Below are positions 40,950 through 49,486 of a DNA stretch of 64,000 nucleotides, one piece after another; position 1 is the first letter of the stretch; each line of letters opens with the position of its first letter. Both the position numbers and the translations under genes were made by a program. The DNA lies in the NCBI GenBank assembly GCA_934667815.1, contig CAKUMO010000008.1, forward strand, positions 21,109 through 85,108, written 5' to 3'. The stretch is from an uncultured Oscillospiraceae bacterium (GTDB lineage Bacteria > Bacillota > Clostridia > Oscillospirales > Oscillospiraceae). The notes beneath the pieces are model-generated. The model searched no databases. It was not told the DNA's origin and worked only from the letters and a program-made list of their open reading frames with translations.

Positions 40950-41243
40950 TTATTTCGCGCTGTTGAGCGCTCTCTCCAGCCACACACAGCCAACATCCAA
41001 CGCCGTGTAGAAGCCGTCCTTTTCGCTTTTTTTCACAACGCGGTCACGGGCCTTGACGGCCGGATCCGTCCGCTGAAGCTGAACGGAGACCTTCGTTGCC
41101 AGCTCGAGATCATCGAGCTTTTTGGATTCCAGCACCTGCAGCATGACGATGTATTCGTCTGCCATGGAGCCGTAATAGACCAGATTGTCCTTGCGCATCA
41201 GGGGATGACCCTTGTAGGTGAGGACTTCATTTTGTTCGGGCAT
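40950..41243 (-). CDS. Conserved-looking 97-residue protein of unknown function
   Basis: This small soluble protein begins MPEQNEVLTYKGHPLMRKDNLVYYGSMADEYIVMLQVLES and ends with a helix (GFYTALDVGCVWLERALNSAK). No family is recognised with confidence. I recall similar short proteins in Clostridia. It has a GGGAGG site, starts at ATG 41243 and carries a near-consensus promoter. It is the first gene of an apparent operon with the secreted NlpC/P60 hydrolase. Confidence 0.7.
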   Translation of the reverse strand: MPEQNEVLTYKGHPLMRKDNLVYYGSMADEYIVMLQVLESKKLDDLELATKVSVQLQRTDPAVKARDRVVKKSEKDGFYTALDVGCVWLERALNSAK

Positions 41244-41270
41244 ATAAACCTCCCATAAAAATGTAACTAA

Positions 41271-41299
41271 ATTGTAACACATGGAAATCGTTTTGTCAA
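41271..41299 (-). promoter_or_regulatory. Promoter of the 97-residue gene and NlpC/P60 gene
   Basis: On the minus strand TTGACA (41294-41299) and TACAAT (41271-41276) are 17 bases apart. Confidence 0.8.
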
Positions 41300-41503
41300 C
41301 ACTATTTTGCATTTTGCTACATCTTGTAGCCGCTTTGCAAGTGCGCGCTGTGGAAAATACCACGTCTTGTGGTTCTGCGAGGGAAATTGGATGTTGTTTT
41401 GGGGGATTTCGAAAACTTTTTTGTCGGAAAAAGATTACAAGGGCAGCCTGTCAAAACCCTGTCCAGCCGAAAGCTTCGGAGGGAGGGATAGTGTAATACT
41501 ACC

Positions 41504-41875
41504 GATTCTTGATTTCATCAAGAATCCCGTGCGCCTTGCGCACTATGGAGCACGCCGACGGCGTGCTCCGCGTCTTGTGCAGAATTTGACGCGCCTGCGG
41601 CGCTATGAAAAGCCGTTGGCTTTTCATGAAATTCTAGTATGAAAGGGAACCGTCACACCGAGCCGCAGCGAGGCGTTTCGGAGCGCAACCGCCGCAAAAG
41701 CGGCGGCTCTTAGCGCGGAGATGGGTTCCCTTTCGCGTTCAATAACCCGCCGCAGCGGCCAAAATTGCAAAATAATAAAAAATACAAATTCAGATTTTGC
41801 AATTTTGCCTTCAGCTTGCCATAAAGTCCAGAGGAAGCTTTATGGCAAGCTGAAGGGGCTTCTTGCGGAAGCCCC
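41504..41875. other. Non-coding run of consecutive hairpins
   Basis: The roughly 650 bases between 41244 and 41893 hold no gene. From 41504 on there are successive perfect stems: GATTCTTGAT/ATCAAGAATC (41504-41526), GTGCGC/GCGCAC (41529-41543), GGAGCACGCC/GGCGTGCTCC (41547-41569), an outer AGAATTT/AAATTCT (41581-41635) enclosing GCGCC/GGCGC and GAAAAGCC/GGCTTTTC, GAAAGGGAACC/GGTTCCCTTTC (41641-41734) enclosing CCGCCGC/GCGGCGG, AAAATTGCAAAAT/ATTTTGCAATTTT (41761-41806), an 18-base perfect stem (41809-41855), and GGGGCTTC/GAAGCCCC (41855-41875). The last two could terminate the IreB gene. The rest is unexplained. Confidence 0.6.
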
Positions 41876-41893
41876 TTGCCCGCTATTCGGCAG

Positions 41894-42139
41894 TCAGTCG
41901 AACAGATAATGACGAACCAGCTCCTGCAGGAGCTCGTCGCGGTCGAGCTTGCAGATGAGGCTGCGAGCGTTATTGTGATTCGTGATATAGGTCGGATCCT
42001 CGGAGAGAAGATAGCCGACGATCTGGTTGATGGGATTGTAGCCCTTCTCCGTCAGGGAGCGGTAGACCTCGGTGAGAATCCGCTTCATTTCGTCAGAATT
42101 GTCCGCCGGTACGGTGAATTTAATGGTGTTGTCGTCCAA
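41894..42139 (-). CDS. ireB: IreB family regulatory protein (UPF0297)
   Basis: This 81-residue protein matches the IreB family: [75 protein letters not shown]. In Enterococcus IreB is a substrate of the Ser/Thr kinase IreK and controls cephalosporin tolerance. It normally sits with ruvX and a DUF1292 gene, but neither is here. The start is TTG at 42139, eight bases after AAAGGAGG. Confidence 0.93.
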   Translation of the reverse strand: MDDNTIKFTVPADNSDEMKRILTEVYRSLTEKGYNPINQIVGYLLSEDPTYITNHNNARSLICKLDRDELLQELVRHYLFD

Positions 42140-42258
42140 AACGTTCGCCTCCTTTACACCTTTTCCTTATCATATACCAATTTCGCGGCAAAGTAAAGCC
42201 GAAAACGTGAATAATTTGGAAATATTCGGCTGCAAAGGAAAAATCGGCCGTTTTTTCC

Positions 42259-44646
42259 TCAGCGCAGCTTCGCGCCGAGCGTCTCCTCGAGCTTTTGCAG
42301 CACGGCGGAGATCACGCCGTCGGAGTCCGCATCGGTAAGCGTGCGGTCGTCGGCACGCAGCGTCAGGCTGAAGGCCACGCTCTTTTTGCCTTCGGGCACG
42401 CCCCTGCCGCGGTAGATGTCAAACAGCTTTACCTGCCGCAGGAGCTTGCCTCCGGCCTTCCGGATGCACGTCTCCAGCTCAGCCACGGTCAGCGTCTCGT
42501 CGCACACGACGGCAATGTCGCGGGAAACGGCGGGATACTTGGGAAGCGGCTGATAGGTCTTTTCCGGCAGCTCCAGCGCGGCCAGCGCGGTGAAGTCCAG
42601 CTCGGCCGCATAGACCTCAGCGTCAATGCCGTAATTCTGCGTAACCAGCGGATGCACCTGACCGAACACGCCGATGTCCACGCCGTCGATCGTCACGCGT
42701 GCGCAGCGGCCGGGATGGTAGCTCGGATGGTTCTTCTCGGCGGTGTAGACGGCGGGCTTGACATTCAGTCCGCGCAGAATCGCCTCGATCTCGCCCTTGA
42801 GGGAGAAGAAGTCCTCGTTTTCGCCATAAGTACCGAGAACAAGGTGCTTTGGCTCGTCGGGCAGCGTCTGCCCTTCCTTGGGCAGGTACACCTTCGCCAG
42901 CTCATAGAGCTTGACGGCGGCATTGTGATAGGCGTTGTTGCGCGACAGGATCGCCAGCATGGACGGCAGCGCAACGGTGCGCATGATGGACGCGTCCTCG
43001 CCCAGCGGGTTCTGGATACGAAGCGCCTTACGCAGCGGAGAATCCTCCGGCAGACGAACCATGTCGAAGATGGACGGAGAGACGAAGGAATAAGTCAGGA
43101 TCTCGCTGTAACCCAGTGCGCGGCACAGGGAACCGGCCTTGCTCTCGAGCACCATCGTGCCGGTGTAGCCGCCCTCGGCGGTTGCACTGCGGAAGGCCGT
43201 GGTGGGAATGTTGTTGTAGCCGTAAAGTCTGCCGACTTCCTCGGCGATGTCGGCGGTCATGACCAGATCGGGCCGCCACGAGGGCACCTTGATCTCGCGG
43301 CCGTCCACCTCGATCTCCAGACGATTGAGGTATTTGACCATGTCCGTCTCGGAAATATCGGTGCCGAGCAGGGCATTGATGCGCTCCGGCTCAAGCGTGA
43401 CCGTGCGCGGCTGCGGAATATCATTCAGGATGTCGATCGTGCCGTCAAGCACCTCGCCCGCGCCCAGCAGCTCGACCAGTTCGCACGCGCGGTTGACGGC
43501 GGGGACGGTCAGAAGCGGGTCGATGTTCTTCTCAAACTTGCCGGAGGCCTCGGTGCGCATTCCCAGCGCAAGCGCGGTCTGGCGGATGGAGGTGCCGTCG
43601 AAGTTCGCGGACTCGAACACGACGTCCGTGGTGTCCGAGACAATCTCGCTGTTTTCGCCGCCCATGATGCCCGCAAGGCCGATGGGCTTCTCGCCGTCCG
43701 CGATGACCAGCATACCGGGCTTAAGCGGTCGCACCGTGCCGTCGAGCGTGGTCAGGCTCTCGCCCTCGACGCTTTCGCGCACGACGATCCTGCCGGAGCC
43801 GACATAGCGGTAGTCGAAGGCATGCATCGGCTGGCCATACTCGAGCATAACATAGTTGGTGATGTCCACGATGTTGTTGATCGGGCGCACACCGTTCGCG
43901 CGCAGGCGCTGGCGCAGCCACTTGGGCGAGGGCGCAATCTTGACGTTACGCACCATGCGTGCGGTGTAGCGGCGGCAGAGCTTTTCGGCCGGAACCTCCA
44001 CGTCCAGAAGTGCGGAGAGGTCGCCCTCCGCACCGCCATGCACGACCGGTTCGTGGTGCTTCATGGGCTTATCAAAGGCCGCAGCCGCCTCGCGTGCAAG
44101 GCCGATGATGGAATAGCAGTCCGGGCGGTTATTCGTAATTTCAAAATCCACAACGGTGTCATCGTTGCCGATGACCTTGTTGATGTCATCGCCGGGCTTG
44201 CAGTCCTCCTGCAAGATCCAGATGCCGTCCTCGATGGCATAGGGGAAGTCGTTGAGCGTCAGGCCCAGCTCCTTCAGGGAGCACAGCATGCCGTTCGACG
44301 GCTCGCCGCGCAGCTTGCCCTTGGTGATGTGAATGCCGCCGGGCAGATAGGAATTGTGCAGCGCGGCGGGCACAAGATCGCCCTCGTGCACGTTCTGCGC
44401 ACCGGTGACGATCTGCACAGGCTCGTCCTTGCCCACATCCACCTGACACACCCACATGTGGTCGGAATTGGTGTGACGCACGATGGAGAGCACCTTGCCG
44501 ACGACCACGTTTTTGATCTCGGCATCCATGCGCTCATAGGTCTCGACCTTCTGGCCGGCGACGGTCAGGGTCTCGACAAATTCCTTGTCGGAAACGTTTG
44601 AGAGGTCAACAAATTCTTCGTTGAGCCATTTTCTGTTTAACTTCAT
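42259..44646 (-). CDS. pheT: Phenylalanyl-tRNA synthetase beta subunit
   Basis: The 795-residue beta chain of the alpha2-beta2 enzyme has an N-terminal tRNA-binding domain (VGKVLSIVRHTNSDHMWVCQVDVG, residues about 48-150) and B3/4 editing and B5 domains (DFEITNNRPDCYSIIGLAREAAAAF, PINNIVDITNYVMLEYGQPMHAFDY, VFESANFDGTSIRQTALALGMRTEASGKFEKN). The C-terminal anticodon-binding FDX-ACB domain (about 700-795) is LPKYPAVSRDIAVVCDE. The length is normal. It starts 12 bases after pheS. Confidence 0.97.
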   Translation of the reverse strand: MKLNRKWLNEEFVDLSNVSDKEFVETLTVAGQKVETYERMDAEIKNVVVGKVLSIVRHTNSDHMWVCQVDVGKDEPVQIVTGAQNVHEGDLVPAALHNSYLPGGIHITKGKLRGEPSNGMLCSLKELGLTLNDFPYAIEDGIWILQEDCKPGDDINKVIGNDDTVVDFEITNNRPDCYSIIGLAREAAAAFDKPMKHHEPVVHGGAEGDLSALLDVEVPAEKLCRRYTARMVRNVKIAPSPKWLRQRLRANGVRPINNIVDITNYVMLEYGQPMHAFDYRYVGSGRIVVRESVEGESLTTLDGTVRPLKPGMLVIADGEKPIGLAGIMGGENSEIVSDTTDVVFESANFDGTSIRQTALALGMRTEASGKFEKNIDPLLTVPAVNRACELVELLGAGEVLDGTIDILNDIPQPRTVTLEPERINALLGTDISETDMVKYLNRLEIEVDGREIKVPSWRPDLVMTADIAEEVGRLYGYNNIPTTAFRSATAEGGYTGTMVLESKAGSLCRALGYSEILTYSFVSPSIFDMVRLPEDSPLRKALRIQNPLGEDASIMRTVALPSMLAILSRNNAYHNAAVKLYELAKVYLPKEGQTLPDEPKHLVLGTYGENEDFFSLKGEIEAILRGLNVKPAVYTAEKNHPSYHPGRCARVTIDGVDIGVFGQVHPLVTQNYGIDAEVYAAELDFTALAALELPEKTYQPLPKYPAVSRDIAVVCDETLTVAELETCIRKAGGKLLRQVKLFDIYRGRGVPEGKKSVAFSLTLRADDRTLTDADSDGVISAVLQKLEETLGAKLR

Positions 44647-44658
44647 TGCTGCACCTCC

Positions 44659-45702
44659 TTAGAATTGAGACAGGAAACGGATGTCGTTATCGAAAATCAG
44701 GCGAAGGTCATTGAAGCGCAGGCGGCCCATGGCCATACGCTCAAGGCCGATGCCGAAGGCAAATCCGGAATACTTCTTGGAATCGATGCCGCAGCCCTCG
44801 AGCACCTTCGGATGCACCATGCCCGCGCCCAGCAGCTCGATCCAGCCCTCGCCGTGGCAGGTGGAGCAGACCTGGCCGTCCGTCTCGCCCGTGCCATGGC
44901 ACTTGAAGCACTGCATATCGACCTCGCAGCTCGGCTCGGTGAAGGGGAAATGGTGCGGACGGAAGCGCACGACGGCGTCCTCGCCGTAAAGGCGCTTAAT
45001 CAGCGTCTCCAGTGCGCCTTTGAGGTCACCCATGGTAATGCCCTCATCCACGACCAGACCTTCGATCTGGTGGAACATGGGCGAATGCGTCGCATCCGCC
45101 TCGTCCTTGCGGAACACGCGGCCGGGAGCAAGAATACGGATGGGCGGCTTCTGGTTCTCCATCACGCGGATCTGCATGGGGCTGGTCTGCGTGCGCAGCA
45201 GCACCTCGTCGTTATCGTCGAAATAGAAGGTGTCCGAACGGTCGCGGGAGGGATGTCCCTCCTCAATGTTCAGCTTTGTAAAGTTATAGGCGGCCTCCTC
45301 GACCTCCGGGCCGTCCACGATCTGATAGCCCATGCCGATGAAGATCTCCTTGACCTCCTGCAAAACCTTGTTCATGGGATGCTGATGACCCATCTCGATC
45401 TCCTTGCCGGGAATGGTCACGTCCACGGCCTCGGCCGCAAGCTTCGCATCCAGCTCGGCGGCGGCAAGCTCACTCTTGCGCTGCTCGAGCTTTTCCTCCA
45501 GCGCGGTGCGCACGCTGTTGGCAAGCTGACCCATGACGGGTCGCTCCTCGGGCGAGAGCTTGCCCATCTGCTTTAAAAGCGCGGTCAGCTCACCCTTTTT
45601 GCCCAGCACGCGCACGCGCACGGCATCGAGGGAGAGGTTGTCCAGCGCAGAATGAATGTCCGCAAGCGTTTGTGTGCGGATTCTTTCGAGTTCTTCTCTC
45701 AT
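44659..45702 (-). CDS. pheS: Phenylalanyl-tRNA synthetase alpha subunit
   Basis: This 347-residue class II synthetase subunit has an N-terminal coiled coil (residues 1-90). Motif 1 is near HPMNKVLQEVKEIFIGMGY, motif 2 is DATHSPMFHQIEGLVVDEGITMGDLKG, and motif 3 is GFAFGIGLERMAMGRLRFNDLRLIFDNDIRFL. A CFKCHGTGETDGQVCSTCHGEGWIELLG segment (residues about 265-295) supplies extra cysteines, as in the variant seen in several Firmicutes. A T-box leader immediately upstream should control it together with pheT. Confidence 0.97.
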   Translation of the reverse strand: MREELERIRTQTLADIHSALDNLSLDAVRVRVLGKKGELTALLKQMGKLSPEERPVMGQLANSVRTALEEKLEQRKSELAAAELDAKLAAEAVDVTIPGKEIEMGHQHPMNKVLQEVKEIFIGMGYQIVDGPEVEEAAYNFTKLNIEEGHPSRDRSDTFYFDDNDEVLLRTQTSPMQIRVMENQKPPIRILAPGRVFRKDEADATHSPMFHQIEGLVVDEGITMGDLKGALETLIKRLYGEDAVVRFRPHHFPFTEPSCEVDMQCFKCHGTGETDGQVCSTCHGEGWIELLGAGMVHPKVLEGCGIDSKKYSGFAFGIGLERMAMGRLRFNDLRLIFDNDIRFLSQF

Positions 45703-45732
45703 ACCTGATCTCCTTCATATGAAAATGACAGT

Positions 45733-45990
45733 AAAAAAGTCCTCCGTCCAACTGGGGACGAAAGACCAAACTTCCGCGGTACCACCCGCAATTCGCTGCT
45801 AGCACAGCGCACTTATGCCGATAACGGAGCGACCCGTCCATGCCTACTGCGAGAGGTCTCGGTTCAGCCGGAAGCTCGCGGGAGAAAGCCTGCACTGCGC
45901 TGCGGCGGACGGTTTCAGCAAATCCGTCCTCTCTGTCAGCCGAAAATCACAGCCGGCGGCCCGGTCAAAGCTCTTTTCAGTATTGCAGCG
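45733..45990 (-). promoter_or_regulatory. T-box riboswitch of pheST
   Basis: Read on the minus strand, the leader contains the T-box core GGTGGTACCGCGG (complement at 45775-45783 and flank). It is followed by a terminator stem, CGTCCCCAGTTGGACGGAGGAC with TTTTTT, ending at 45733. A long stem I region extends back to about 45990. Uncharged tRNA pairing with the TGG of the core should block the terminator. The gene order predicts a Phe specifier. A TTC in GAGCTTCCGG is a candidate, but I cannot fix the specifier loop by eye. Confidence 0.9.
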
Positions 45991-45992
45991 TT

Positions 45993-46021
45993 ATTTTAAC
46001 ACACGCAGGGGAAAGATGCAA
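45993..46021 (-). promoter_or_regulatory. Promoter of pheST
   Basis: On the minus strand TTGCAT (46016-46021) and TAAAAT (45993-45998) are 17 bases apart, just before the T-box leader. Confidence 0.7.
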
Positions 46022-46038
46022 GTAATTCATCAAAAAAC

Positions 46039-46067
46039 TTGACTATTTTTCCCGCAAGGGCTATGAT
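46039..46067 (+). promoter_or_regulatory. Rightward promoter with leader before nnrD
   Basis: TTGACT (46039-46044), 17 bases, TATGAT (46062-46067). Transcription from it would pass a GC-rich hairpin, CGCTCCCGGTG/CACCGGGAGCG (46083-46109), and a micro-ORF before reaching nnrD at 46316. Confidence 0.65.
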
Positions 46068-46160
46068 GGGAGCACAAAAACACGCTCCCGGTGCAGCACA
46101 CCGGGAGCGGCGCGGTCAATTGACGGCGAACCGAACAGGGGGAAACGAAAGGAGAAGCTG

Positions 46161-46214
46161 ATGCGGAGAAAACCTCAGTCGAAAAATAATCGCGTCCTGC
46201 GCTTGCATCCTTAG
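46161..46214 (+). CDS. Possible 17-residue basic leader peptide
   Basis: ATG at 46161 follows AAAGGAG by seven bases and encodes MRRKPQSKNNRVLRLHP before TAG. The peptide is strongly basic. It sits in the leader between the promoter at 46039-46067 and nnrD, behind a stable hairpin. It could be a leader peptide, a small protein or chance. Only the ribosome site and position support it. Confidence 0.35.
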   Translation: MRRKPQSKNNRVLRLHP

Positions 46215-46315
46215 GAATTGGTCTCTGCTCTGTCCATGCTCAGTATAGCAAACTTAGATAAATTTGTCAAGTATTTTTGCGGATTTTTGTTTAAAAAATA
46301 CAAAGAGGTTTTATC

Positions 46316-47188
46316 ATGGCAGTGATACGTGTATCTGCACCCCTGCACCGCGTCAGCGCAGCCGACATCCGGCGCTGGCTCCCCACCCGTCCGCGTAATG
46401 CGCACAAGGGCGATTTTGGAAAGCTCCTGCTGCTGTGCGGCGCAACGGGCTTTACCGGTGCGCCCGCACTGGCGGCAAGGGGTGCACTGCGCACGGGCGC
46501 AGGACTGGTATATCTGGGGGTTCCGGAGACGGTCTATCCCATCGTCGCAGCCAAGCTGGACGAGCCGGTCGTCTTTCCCCTGCCCGCGCAGGACGGCATG
46601 CTCGCAGAGTGCGCCGTGCCGGAGATTCTGCGCAGGCTGGCGCAGTGCGACGCCTGCCTGATCGGCTGTGGCCTCGGGAGAAGCGAGGGCACGCATGCGG
46701 CAGTGCAGGCCGTGCTGGCGCACGCAAAATGTCCCGTCGTGCTCGACGCGGACGGCATAAATGTGCTGCAAGGGCATATAGATGTACTGCGCGGCGCAGC
46801 CTGTCCCGTGATCCTCACGCCCCACGACGGCGAATTTGCCCGTCTTGCGGGAAAGCCCGTGGGTGAAAACCGGCTTCAGGCAGCCCGCGAACTCTCGCTT
46901 CAAACCGGCGCGACGGTACTGCTCAAGGGACACCGGACGGTGATCTATGGCGCAGACGGCTGTTATGTCAATCACACAGGCAACCCCGGCATGGCCACGG
47001 GCGGCAGCGGCGACGTTCTCGCGGGCGTGATCGTCTCCCTGCTCGGGCAGGGCTTGACGCCTGTACAGGCCGCGGCTGCGGGTGCGTGGCTGCACGGCGC
47101 TGCGGGCGACCGGTGCGCAAGGCGCTTGGGAGAGTTCGGGCTGCTCCCGTCGGATCTTTTACAGGAGCTGCCGCGACTACTGAAATAA
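46316..47188 (+). CDS. nnrD: ADP-dependent NAD(P)H-hydrate dehydratase
   Basis: This 290-residue ribokinase-like enzyme corresponds to the C-terminal half of YjeF/Nnr. It repairs hydrated NAD(P)H using ADP. Motifs are RPRNAHKGDFGKLLLLCGATGFTGAPALAARGALRTGAGLVYLGVP (N-terminal) and NPGMATGGSGDVLAGVIVSLLGQG (catalytic, residues about 222-245). The epimerase half (NnrE) is not fused and is not seen nearby. It precedes a lipoprotein gene and alr; acpS/nnr/alr arrangements are common in Firmicutes. Confidence 0.93.
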   Translation: MAVIRVSAPLHRVSAADIRRWLPTRPRNAHKGDFGKLLLLCGATGFTGAPALAARGALRTGAGLVYLGVPETVYPIVAAKLDEPVVFPLPAQDGMLAECAVPEILRRLAQCDACLIGCGLGRSEGTHAAVQAVLAHAKCPVVLDADGINVLQGHIDVLRGAACPVILTPHDGEFARLAGKPVGENRLQAARELSLQTGATVLLKGHRTVIYGADGCYVNHTGNPGMATGGSGDVLAGVIVSLLGQGLTPVQAAAAGAWLHGAAGDRCARRLGEFGLLPSDLLQELPRLLK

Positions 47189-47200
47189 GGGCGTGGTCTC

Positions 47201-47767
47201 TTGCGGCGTCTTGCGGCATTTTTGATCGTTTTTGTATTTATAATAGGTATCCTCACAGCCTGCGGCACACAGGAGGAGCCTCTCTCCCCCGCCATCGAGT
47301 TTCGCGCGAAGCTCGCGCAGAGCGGCTGCACCTTTCACGCGGACGTCACGGCCGACCTCGGTGAGACGGCGGTGCAGTTCGCCATGGACTGCGCCATGGA
47401 CACCGAGGGCACGGTGCGCCTGACCGTAACGGAGCCGGAACGCATCTCCGGCATCACGGCGACGGTCGCGGCCGACACGGGAAAGCTCACCTATGACGGC
47501 ATGGCGCTGGATTTCGGCCTTTTGGCCAACGGCAACGTCGTGCCCGCCGCCGCGCCCGCAATCGCCGCCGACTGCTGGCTGCGGCAGTATATTTCCTCCG
47601 CCGGATACGAGGATGAGCGCTACCGCGCAGCCTACGAGCGCGATTTTGACGAGAAATGCCTTTTTGTGGATACCTGGTTTGAAAATGCGGTACCAATTTG
47701 CGCGGAAGTGTGCTATAATGGTCAGCGTATCCTCAAAATACAGATCACGGAATTTCAATTCCAATAA
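47201..47767 (+). CDS. Small lipoprotein of unknown function
   Basis: This 188-residue protein has a lipoprotein signal ending in the lipobox LTAC (MRRLAAFLIVFVFIIGILTAC). The mature part is beta-rich: IEFRAKLAQSGCTFHADVTADLGETAVQFAMDCAMDTEGTVRLTVTEPERISGITATV, resembling the outer-membrane-carrier/LolA-like or YjgB-type lipoproteins only in pattern. It starts with TTG at 47201 behind a weak GGG..GG site. It lies between nnrD and alr on the same strand with short gaps, so it is part of that operon. A similar small lipoprotein between nnr and alr is seen in related Clostridia as far as I recall. Confidence 0.75.
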   Translation: MRRLAAFLIVFVFIIGILTACGTQEEPLSPAIEFRAKLAQSGCTFHADVTADLGETAVQFAMDCAMDTEGTVRLTVTEPERISGITATVAADTGKLTYDGMALDFGLLANGNVVPAAAPAIAADCWLRQYISSAGYEDERYRAAYERDFDEKCLFVDTWFENAVPICAEVCYNGQRILKIQITEFQFQ

Positions 47768-47780
47768 CGGATGATGAGTC

Positions 47781-48956
47781 ATGGATTACTTAAAGAGAAC
47801 CTGGGCGGATATTTCGCTGGACAATCTGAACTATAACTATACGCAGCTTCGCGCGAAGCTGCCCAAGACCTGCCGCTTTCTCGGCGTGGTCAAGGCCGAT
47901 GCCTACGGCCACGGCGCCGTACCGGTCAGCCGTCACCTAAACGAGCTGGGCGCGGAATATCTCGCCGTGTCAAACATCGAGGAGGCCCTGCAGCTTCGCC
48001 GCGGCGGCATTCGCGGACCTGTGCTGATCCTCGGCTACACGCCGCCCTTCTATGCGCTGGATCTTGCGGGCATGAATCTTCGGCAGGAGGTTCACAGCCT
48101 CGAATACGCCAAACGGCTCAACGAGCGTCTGTCCGGAACCGGCCGCCGTCTGCGCATCCACCTGAAGCTGGACACCGGCATGTCGCGCCTCGGCTTTTTC
48201 GCCTATGACGACGAAAAAACGCTGGACGAGCTGAAGCAGGTCGCACAGCTTGAGCATCTTCTCATCGAGGGTGTGTTCATGCACTTTCCCGTGGCTGATT
48301 CGACCGCGCCGGAGGACGTCGCCTTCACGCGGCTGCAATTTGAGCGCTTTATGCAGATGCTCTCTGCCATGAAGGGCTGCGGCATCGCGCCGGAGATCCG
48401 CCACTGCTGCAACAGCGGCGCAAGCATTCTCTATCCCGAGTACGCGCTGGACATGGTGCGTCCCGGCATTGCGACCTACGGTGTGCTGCCCTCGCCGGAT
48501 GTCGCGGGCAAAATCTCGCTGCGGCCGGTGATGTCGCTGCGCACGACGATCTTCCAGATTCGCGACTACGAGCCGGGTATTTCCGTCAGCTACGGCCGCA
48601 CCTATACCACGACCGGCCATCAGCGCATCGCCGTTATCGGCATCGGTTACGCCGACGGTCTTTCGCGCAGCTTCTCGGGCAGCATTTCCTTCCTGCTGCA
48701 CGGCAAGCGCGTGCCACAGGTTGGCCGCATCTGCATGGATATGTGCATGGTGGACATCACGGGCGTGCCGGAGGCCAAGGTCGGAGACGTTGTGACGGTC
48801 TTTGGCGAGGACGGCAGCGAGGCCATTTCGGTCGACGCACTGGCAAATCAGCTCGGCACGATCTCGTATGAGGTTCTCTGCGGCATCAACAAGCGCATTC
48901 CGCGCATCTATCTCGACGGAGAGAATCAGACGGAGATTTTGCAATATATCGTCTGA
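47781..48956 (+). CDS. alr: Alanine racemase
   Basis: This 391-residue PLP enzyme makes D-alanine for peptidoglycan. The PLP lysine is in FLGVVKADAYGHGAVPV (near residue 39). LKLDTGMSRLGF and EIRHCCNSGASI line the barrel, and VSYGRTYTTTGHQRIAVIGIGYADGL supplies the second catalytic Tyr. The C-terminal VGRICMDMCMVDITG motif is complete. The order nnrD-lipoprotein-alr-mazF resembles the conserved alr neighbourhood of Firmicutes. Confidence 0.97.
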   Translation: MDYLKRTWADISLDNLNYNYTQLRAKLPKTCRFLGVVKADAYGHGAVPVSRHLNELGAEYLAVSNIEEALQLRRGGIRGPVLILGYTPPFYALDLAGMNLRQEVHSLEYAKRLNERLSGTGRRLRIHLKLDTGMSRLGFFAYDDEKTLDELKQVAQLEHLLIEGVFMHFPVADSTAPEDVAFTRLQFERFMQMLSAMKGCGIAPEIRHCCNSGASILYPEYALDMVRPGIATYGVLPSPDVAGKISLRPVMSLRTTIFQIRDYEPGISVSYGRTYTTTGHQRIAVIGIGYADGLSRSFSGSISFLLHGKRVPQVGRICMDMCMVDITGVPEAKVGDVVTVFGEDGSEAISVDALANQLGTISYEVLCGINKRIPRIYLDGENQTEILQYIV

Positions 48957-49078
48957 CCGGCATAGAATGGAAGGGAGTTCCCGGCGTATAATTTCCGCGT
49001 TTGCGTGGGAGAATATCCTTGTCGTTACATAGGAATCCTGTGTGGCGGCAAAGACTGATTTCACGGAGCGTGAAGCGA

Positions 49079-49438
49079 ATGGATACAACCGTTAAGAGAG
49101 GCGACATTTTCTACGCCGACCTGAGCCCCGTTGTCGGAAGCGAGCAGGGCGGGACGCGTCCCGTGCTCATCGTGCAGAACGACATGGGCAACAAGCATTC
49201 CCCGACGGTCATTGCCGCGGCGATCACCAGCCAGACCAACAAAGCAAAGCTGCCCACGCACATCGAGCTGTCCGGCCATGCGGTCGGGCTGACGAAGGAC
49301 TCGGTGGTGCTGCTCGAGCAGATCCGCACCATCGACAAGCGCCGTCTGCGCGAGCATATGGGTCATGTGGACGAGAGCATGATGAACCGTGTGGACACCG
49401 CCATCGCCGTGAGCTTTGGCCTCCCGCAGAACCAATAG
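49079..49438 (+). CDS. mazF: MazF/PemK-family endoribonuclease without adjacent antitoxin
   Basis: This 119-residue toxin of the MazF/NdoA type contains [31 protein letters not shown] (residues about 5-36), [19 protein letters not shown] and [21 protein letters not shown], matching the Bacillus enzyme closely, including the active-site Arg and Thr. In Bacillus the antitoxin gene lies between alr and the toxin. Here only 122 bases separate them, and they hold no ribbon-helix-helix ORF. ATG 49079 has GGAG 12 bases upstream. Confidence 0.93.
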   Translation: MDTTVKRGDIFYADLSPVVGSEQGGTRPVLIVQNDMGNKHSPTVIAAAITSQTNKAKLPTHIELSGHAVGLTKDSVVLLEQIRTIDKRRLREHMGHVDESMMNRVDTAIAVSFGLPQNQ

Positions 49439-49446
49439 ACAGATAT

Positions 49447-49486
49447 AAAAAACTCGCTATGGATTTTGTCCATAGCGAGTTTTTTT
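49447..49486. terminator. Bidirectional terminator
   Basis: AACTCGCTATGG pairs with CCATAGCGAGTT, with A-run before and T-run after. It serves mazF and the convergent flavoprotein gene. Confidence 0.85.

Noticed and set aside
42295-44601. 768-residue plus-strand frame antisense to pheT
   Set aside because: Shadow frame. pheT has complete motifs over the same bases.
48967-49032. 21-codon ORF between alr and mazF as a possible antitoxin
   Set aside because: No ribosome site, no ribbon-helix-helix pattern and far too short.
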